Positions 41,311 through 43,949 of a DNA stretch of 43,949 nt are shown piece after piece (position 1 is the stretch's first letter; each line of letters opens with the position of its first letter). A program made the translations under genes and the position numbers. The notes beneath the pieces are model-generated. The model was not told the DNA's origin. It worked only from the letters and a program-made list of their open reading frames with translations, and searched no databases. This stretch comes from Oceanirhabdus seepicola (GTDB taxonomy: Bacteria; Bacillota; Clostridia; Clostridiales; Clostridiaceae): NCBI RefSeq assembly GCF_023684385.1, contig NZ_JAGSOJ010000007.1:208148-252096 (forward strand), given 5' to 3'.

Positions 41311-41344
41311 AAAAAAATAAAAAGCGTGAGCTTTTTATTTTTTT
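41311..41344. terminator. Strong bidirectional terminator in the gap
   Basis: AAAAAAATAAAAAGC and GCTTTTTATTTTTTT form a perfect 15-bp stem around GTGA, with A/T-tracts on both sides. It has no adjacent gene on the plus strand for 1.2 kb. Confidence 0.7.
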
Positions 41345-41451
41345 GTTGTAAATAAGAATAATTGCTTCAATAGATTCGTAATTAAGTTTTTAATCATTTT
41401 TATTAAATACGACAAAAAACGATTATTTTCACTGAATTGTTAGAAAAATTA

Positions 41452-41508
41452 TTGAATTTTATATTAAAATATGATAAATTAAAGAAGTTGCTTAACCGGT
41501 TTAAGTAA
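41452..41508 (+). promoter_or_regulatory. nupC promoter with LacI-type operator-like site
   Basis: TTGAAT (41452-41457), 17 bp and TAAATT (41475-41480) form a plausible promoter. Directly downstream, TTGCTTAACCGGTTTAAGTAA at 41488-41508 is a near-palindrome centred on AACCGGTT, apart from one extra T on the right side. LacI-family repressors bind sites with a central CG of this kind, so repression by such a regulator is likely. Confidence 0.5.
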
Positions 41509-41555
41509 TAACTAAACATATGAAAAATTAAAACAAAAGTGAAGGGGAAGTACAA

Positions 41556-42776
41556 ATGGATAAAATTGTTGGTATTATTGGGTTATTTGTATTAATAGGT
41601 ATTGCTGTATTATGTTCTGAAGACCGTAAGAAGATTAATTGGAAGCTTGTTGGTATTGGTATTATAATGCAAATTGCATTCGCTTTTCTTATTCTAAAAT
41701 TTGAACCAGGAAAGAATTTCTTCCAATGGATGTCAAATGGTATTACTTTATTGCTTGATTTTACAAAAGAAGGGTCGACTTTCTTATTTGGTAATCTTAT
41801 GAATATTGAAAGTACTGGATTTGTATGGGCGTTGCAGATTCTGCCAACGATAATATTTTTCTCTTCATTTATGAGTATTTTATATCATATTGGAGCTATG
41901 CAACTTATTGTAAAGGTATTAGCTAAAGGTATGGTTAAGCTTTTAGGAACATCTGGGGCTGAAACACTATCTGCTGTTGCTAACATATTTGTAGGACAAA
42001 CAGAAGCACCTCTTGTTATTAAACCGTTTATTAAAACAATGACAAGATCAGAATTATTAACTGTAATGACTGGTGGTATGGCAACTGTTGCAGGTGGAGT
42101 TATGGCTGGTTATGCTGCTATGGGTGTAGATCCTGGACACTTATTGGCTGCAAGTATCATGTCTGCTCCTGCAAGTTTAATTATTGCAAAAATAATGCTT
42201 CCTGAAAAAGAAGAACCAGTTACAAAAGGTAAAGTTCAAATGGATCTATCTTCTAGTCATGCCAACGTTATCGAGGCTGCTGCAACTGGAGCTAGCGAAG
42301 GGTTAACTTTAGCGCTTAATGTTGGTGCTATGCTTCTAGCATTTACAGCACTTGTTGCTTTAGTTAACGGAGTTATTAGTGGTGTAGGAAATGCAATAGG
42401 AATGGATTACCTTAACTTAAGCTGGATACTAGGTAGATTATTTGCACCATTAGCATATGTAATGGGAATACCTTCAGCTGATATAATTGCAGCCGGGGAT
42501 CTTTTAGGACAGAAAGTTGTACTTAATGAGTTTGTTGCTTACGCTAACTTAGCACCAATGATTTCTAGTGGGGCATTACAACCAAAAACTATTGTTATTT
42601 TAACATATGCATTATGTGGATTTGCTAACTTTAGTTCTATTGCAATTCAGATTGCTGGTATTGGAGGACTAGCTCCAAGCAGAAAATCAGAAATTGCGCA
42701 ATTAGGAATAAAATCATTGATTGGTGGTTCATTAGCTGCTTTCATGACTGCTTCAATAGCTGGTATACTTTTCTAA
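41556..42776 (+). CDS. nupC: NupC-family concentrative nucleoside transporter
   Basis: This 406-residue, multi-helix membrane protein belongs to the CNT family, which imports nucleosides with H+ or Na+. Signature blocks include NIFVGQTEAPLVIKPFI, MTGGMATVAGGVMAGYAAMG and CGFANFSSIAIQIAGIG. Length is normal. GAAGGGGAAG precedes the ATG. The operator-like palindrome upstream suggests induction by a nucleoside through a LacI-type repressor, which is not in the window. A strong terminator follows, so it is transcribed alone. The specific nucleoside cannot be deduced. Confidence 0.93.
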   Translation: MDKIVGIIGLFVLIGIAVLCSEDRKKINWKLVGIGIIMQIAFAFLILKFEPGKNFFQWMSNGITLLLDFTKEGSTFLFGNLMNIESTGFVWALQILPTIIFFSSFMSILYHIGAMQLIVKVLAKGMVKLLGTSGAETLSAVANIFVGQTEAPLVIKPFIKTMTRSELLTVMTGGMATVAGGVMAGYAAMGVDPGHLLAASIMSAPASLIIAKIMLPEKEEPVTKGKVQMDLSSSHANVIEAAATGASEGLTLALNVGAMLLAFTALVALVNGVISGVGNAIGMDYLNLSWILGRLFAPLAYVMGIPSADIIAAGDLLGQKVVLNEFVAYANLAPMISSGALQPKTIVILTYALCGFANFSSIAIQIAGIGGLAPSRKSEIAQLGIKSLIGGSLAAFMTASIAGILF

Positions 42777-42790
42777 AATAATATACAAGA

Positions 42791-42825
42791 AAAAAGATTA
42801 GAACCTCAGTTCTAATCTTTTTTTA
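42791..42825 (+). terminator. Terminator after nupC
   Basis: AAAAAGATTAGAAC and GTTCTAATCTTTTT form a perfect 14-bp stem with loop CTCA and further T. It may also serve the convergent HAD gene. Confidence 0.85.
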
Positions 42826-42832
42826 TTGTCTA

Positions 42833-43651
42833 TTAAGCAGTTTTTTCTACATCTAAAATAAATTTTTGGATAACATGGGCAACACCATGTTCATTATTAG
42901 TTAATGTGATAAAATCTGCAGCTTCTTTAACTTCATCAAAGGCATTCCCCATTGCAACACCTAAGCCGGCATAATTTATCATATGCAAATCATTTCCTGC
43001 ATCTCCAACACATATAATTTCATCTCTTTTAATATTTAGTCTTTCAGCAATTTTTTCTATTCCAGTGCTCTTATTAACAGTTTTGTGTAAAAACTCTAGG
43101 AAAATAGGTGCGCTTCTTACAATAGTATACTGTTCATGTAGTTCACTAGGAAGTTGACTAATGATTCTATCTATATTATCAGGAGAGTCCACCATCATTA
43201 CTTTAACAATAGTTGTGTTATGATCTATTTCTTCAATAGGAATTTCTCTTTGATTAATTCCATTGATATCAGCTTCGATATCAGTATATTCATTCTTTAC
43301 TGGTGTTATAACATCATGATCTGTAAGTGCATGAATGTGAACACCTAGTTTTTGGCTTGTTGTATATAACATCTTATAATCATCTAGTGAAAGGGTGGTT
43401 TTACTGATAATTTCACCCGTTGCATTATTCTGAACAAGTGATCCATTAAAAACAGCTGTGTATTCTTCACCATTATCAAGTTCTAATTCTTTTACATATT
43501 TTAATACACCTTTTAATGGTCTCCCGGAGGCTAGTACAATTTTCACACCAAGTTTACGCGCATCAAGTATTGCTTTTCTATTTTGAACAGATATTTCTTT
43601 ATTTTCATTAAGTAGGGTGCCATCCATATCTAAGGCAATAAGTTTATACAT
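42833..43651 (-). CDS. Cof-type HAD-superfamily phosphatase
   Basis: This 272-residue HAD hydrolase of the Cof/YidA group has motif I DMDGTLLNENKEIS at the N-terminus, motif II LASGRP near residue 41, and motifs III/IV near the C-terminus (STGIEKIAERLN and GDAGNDLHMINYAGLGVAMG). The cap domain lies between. Members dephosphorylate sugar phosphates or flavin and pyridoxal phosphates in the cytoplasm. AAGGATGATG precedes ATG 43651. It is convergent with nupC and ends 56 bp from it. Substrate is unknown. Confidence 0.92.
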   Translation of the reverse strand: MYKLIALDMDGTLLNENKEISVQNRKAILDARKLGVKIVLASGRPLKGVLKYVKELELDNGEEYTAVFNGSLVQNNATGEIISKTTLSLDDYKMLYTTSQKLGVHIHALTDHDVITPVKNEYTDIEADINGINQREIPIEEIDHNTTIVKVMMVDSPDNIDRIISQLPSELHEQYTIVRSAPIFLEFLHKTVNKSTGIEKIAERLNIKRDEIICVGDAGNDLHMINYAGLGVAMGNAFDEVKEAADFITLTNNEHGVAHVIQKFILDVEKTA

Positions 43652-43700
43652 TTTTCATCATCCTTTACTCTTTAGTAAACTACCTCATTAATTATAACAT

Positions 43701-43726
43701 AAAAAAAGGCACGCTGTGCGTGCTTT
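43701..43726 (-). terminator. Minus-strand terminator 1 at the right edge
   Basis: GCACGC/GCGTGC with loop TGT, extended by A-T pairs. On the minus strand it is followed by seven T. It stops transcripts arriving from the right before the HAD gene promoter. Confidence 0.65.
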
Positions 43727-43780
43727 GTAGAAGGTAATTATTATAAGTACTTTAAGGAAAATTGAAAATTCTATCTTAAT

Positions 43781-43805
43781 AAAAAAGGCGCGTTTCACGC
43801 GCTTC
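43781..43805 (-). terminator. Minus-strand terminator 2 at the right edge
   Basis: GCGCGT (43788-43793) pairs with ACGCGC (43797-43802); on the minus strand six T follow. Together with the hairpin at 43701 it forms a tandem terminator. Confidence 0.6.
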
Positions 43806-43949
43806 GCTAGGGAAACCTATATTTCCCTTGTATAATGTGGTTATAAGATTAATAGAAAACTATCTATAATTTATAACGAACATTATTATTCTAGTATTAT
43901 TTATTATTCTTAATTCTTTCAACCCGTTAGGGTGTAGTTAATCACTTCA

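Larger units (their letters stand above)
40879..41555. other. 677-bp gap rich in hairpins
   Basis: I see three perfect small stem-loops at 41025-41049, 41078-41099 and 41311-41344, and the nupC promoter/operator at 41452-41508. No frame longer than about a dozen codons has a ribosome-binding site, and no RNA family is recognised. The first hairpin has its T-tract on the minus strand and the third on both. A small minus-strand RNA between them is therefore possible. Confidence 0.45.
43652..43949. other. Right-edge non-coding region
   Basis: The last 298 bases hold two minus-strand terminators (43701 and 43781), a GGGAAA/TTTCCC stem near 43810-43827 and no coding frame with a start signal. They suggest that a minus-strand gene or operon ends to the right of the window. 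Confidence 0.5.

Noticed and set aside
1..43949. CRISPR array, tRNA, rRNA, prophage or insertion sequence
   Set aside because: No regularly spaced direct repeats, cloverleaf-like sequence, integrase, phage structural gene or transposase was recognised on either strand.

Overview
The window is low-GC DNA with purine-rich Shine-Dalgarno sites, short intergenic gaps and intrinsic terminators. The protein set (MntP behind a yybP-ykoY leader, DUF2089, DegV, PpsR, a HelD-like helicase, many TerD proteins) fits a Firmicute chromosome, most likely Clostridium sensu stricto. I see no rRNA, tRNA, CRISPR array, complete insertion sequence or prophage. No species is claimed.

Layout. (a) 1-9.1 kb is a tellurite-resistance-type (Ter) stress cluster. 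It has a MarR-type regulator, a Na+/Ca2+-exchanger-family transporter, four canonical TerD proteins in two similar pairs, and a fifth TerD protein on the minus strand with a long Asn/Ser-rich N-terminus and a degenerate Ca2+ loop. An AIM24-family protein and an 855-residue YceG-like protein with three repeats complete it. TerC and TelA are not in the window. (b) 9.1-10.4 kb holds three small minus-strand genes, two of them paralogues of a family I do not recognise. (c) 10.6-18.3 kb looks like a metal and cell-envelope stress region. It carries three Cys-rich four-helix-bundle proteins of the copper-storage type, a membrane 4Fe-4S protein fused to an FMN-binding domain, a secreted NlpC/P60 hydrolase, a SHOCT protein, an OmpR-type two-component system whose sensor loop is rich in Met and His, a CC/His-rich membrane miniprotein and a Met-rich secreted protein. 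Three promoters here share a box of two CATAAT-like half-sites 11 bp apart, ending exactly 7 bp before the -10. I infer that this is the binding site of the local response regulator.

(d) 18.3-21.5 kb is accessory: a winged-helix/excisionase-like protein, an unrecognised 282-residue protein, a GNAT acetyltransferase behind a perfect 21-bp inverted repeat, and a DUF5658 membrane protein. (e) 21.6-31.4 kb is mostly housekeeping: Mn2+ riboswitch and mntP, a HTH-TPR regulator overlapping an acylglycerolphosphate acyltransferase gene, a rhomboid protease, a DUF2089/SHOCT-like trio, a MATE exporter, DegV, an unusually long PRPP synthetase and a second GNAT. (f) 31.7-38.7 kb has a HelD-like helicase and then a membrane-stress set resembling Bacillus ydjGHI: two SPFH proteins and a zinc-ribbon membrane protein. 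(g) 38.8-43.9 kb has a leucine-rich-repeat surface protein, PpsR, a 0.68-kb gap rich in hairpins, a NupC nucleoside transporter behind a LacI-type operator-like site, a Cof-type HAD phosphatase and two minus-strand terminators belonging to a gene beyond the right edge.

The most promising lead is the 10.6-18.3 kb region: a candidate regulon defined by a shared promoter box, with its own two-component system and metal-ligand-rich products. The Ca2+ exchanger/TerD/three-repeat YceG cluster comes second. Two genes, SHOCT at 13998 and HelD at 31711, have good ribosome-binding sites placed for ATA and ATT starts rather than any canonical start.
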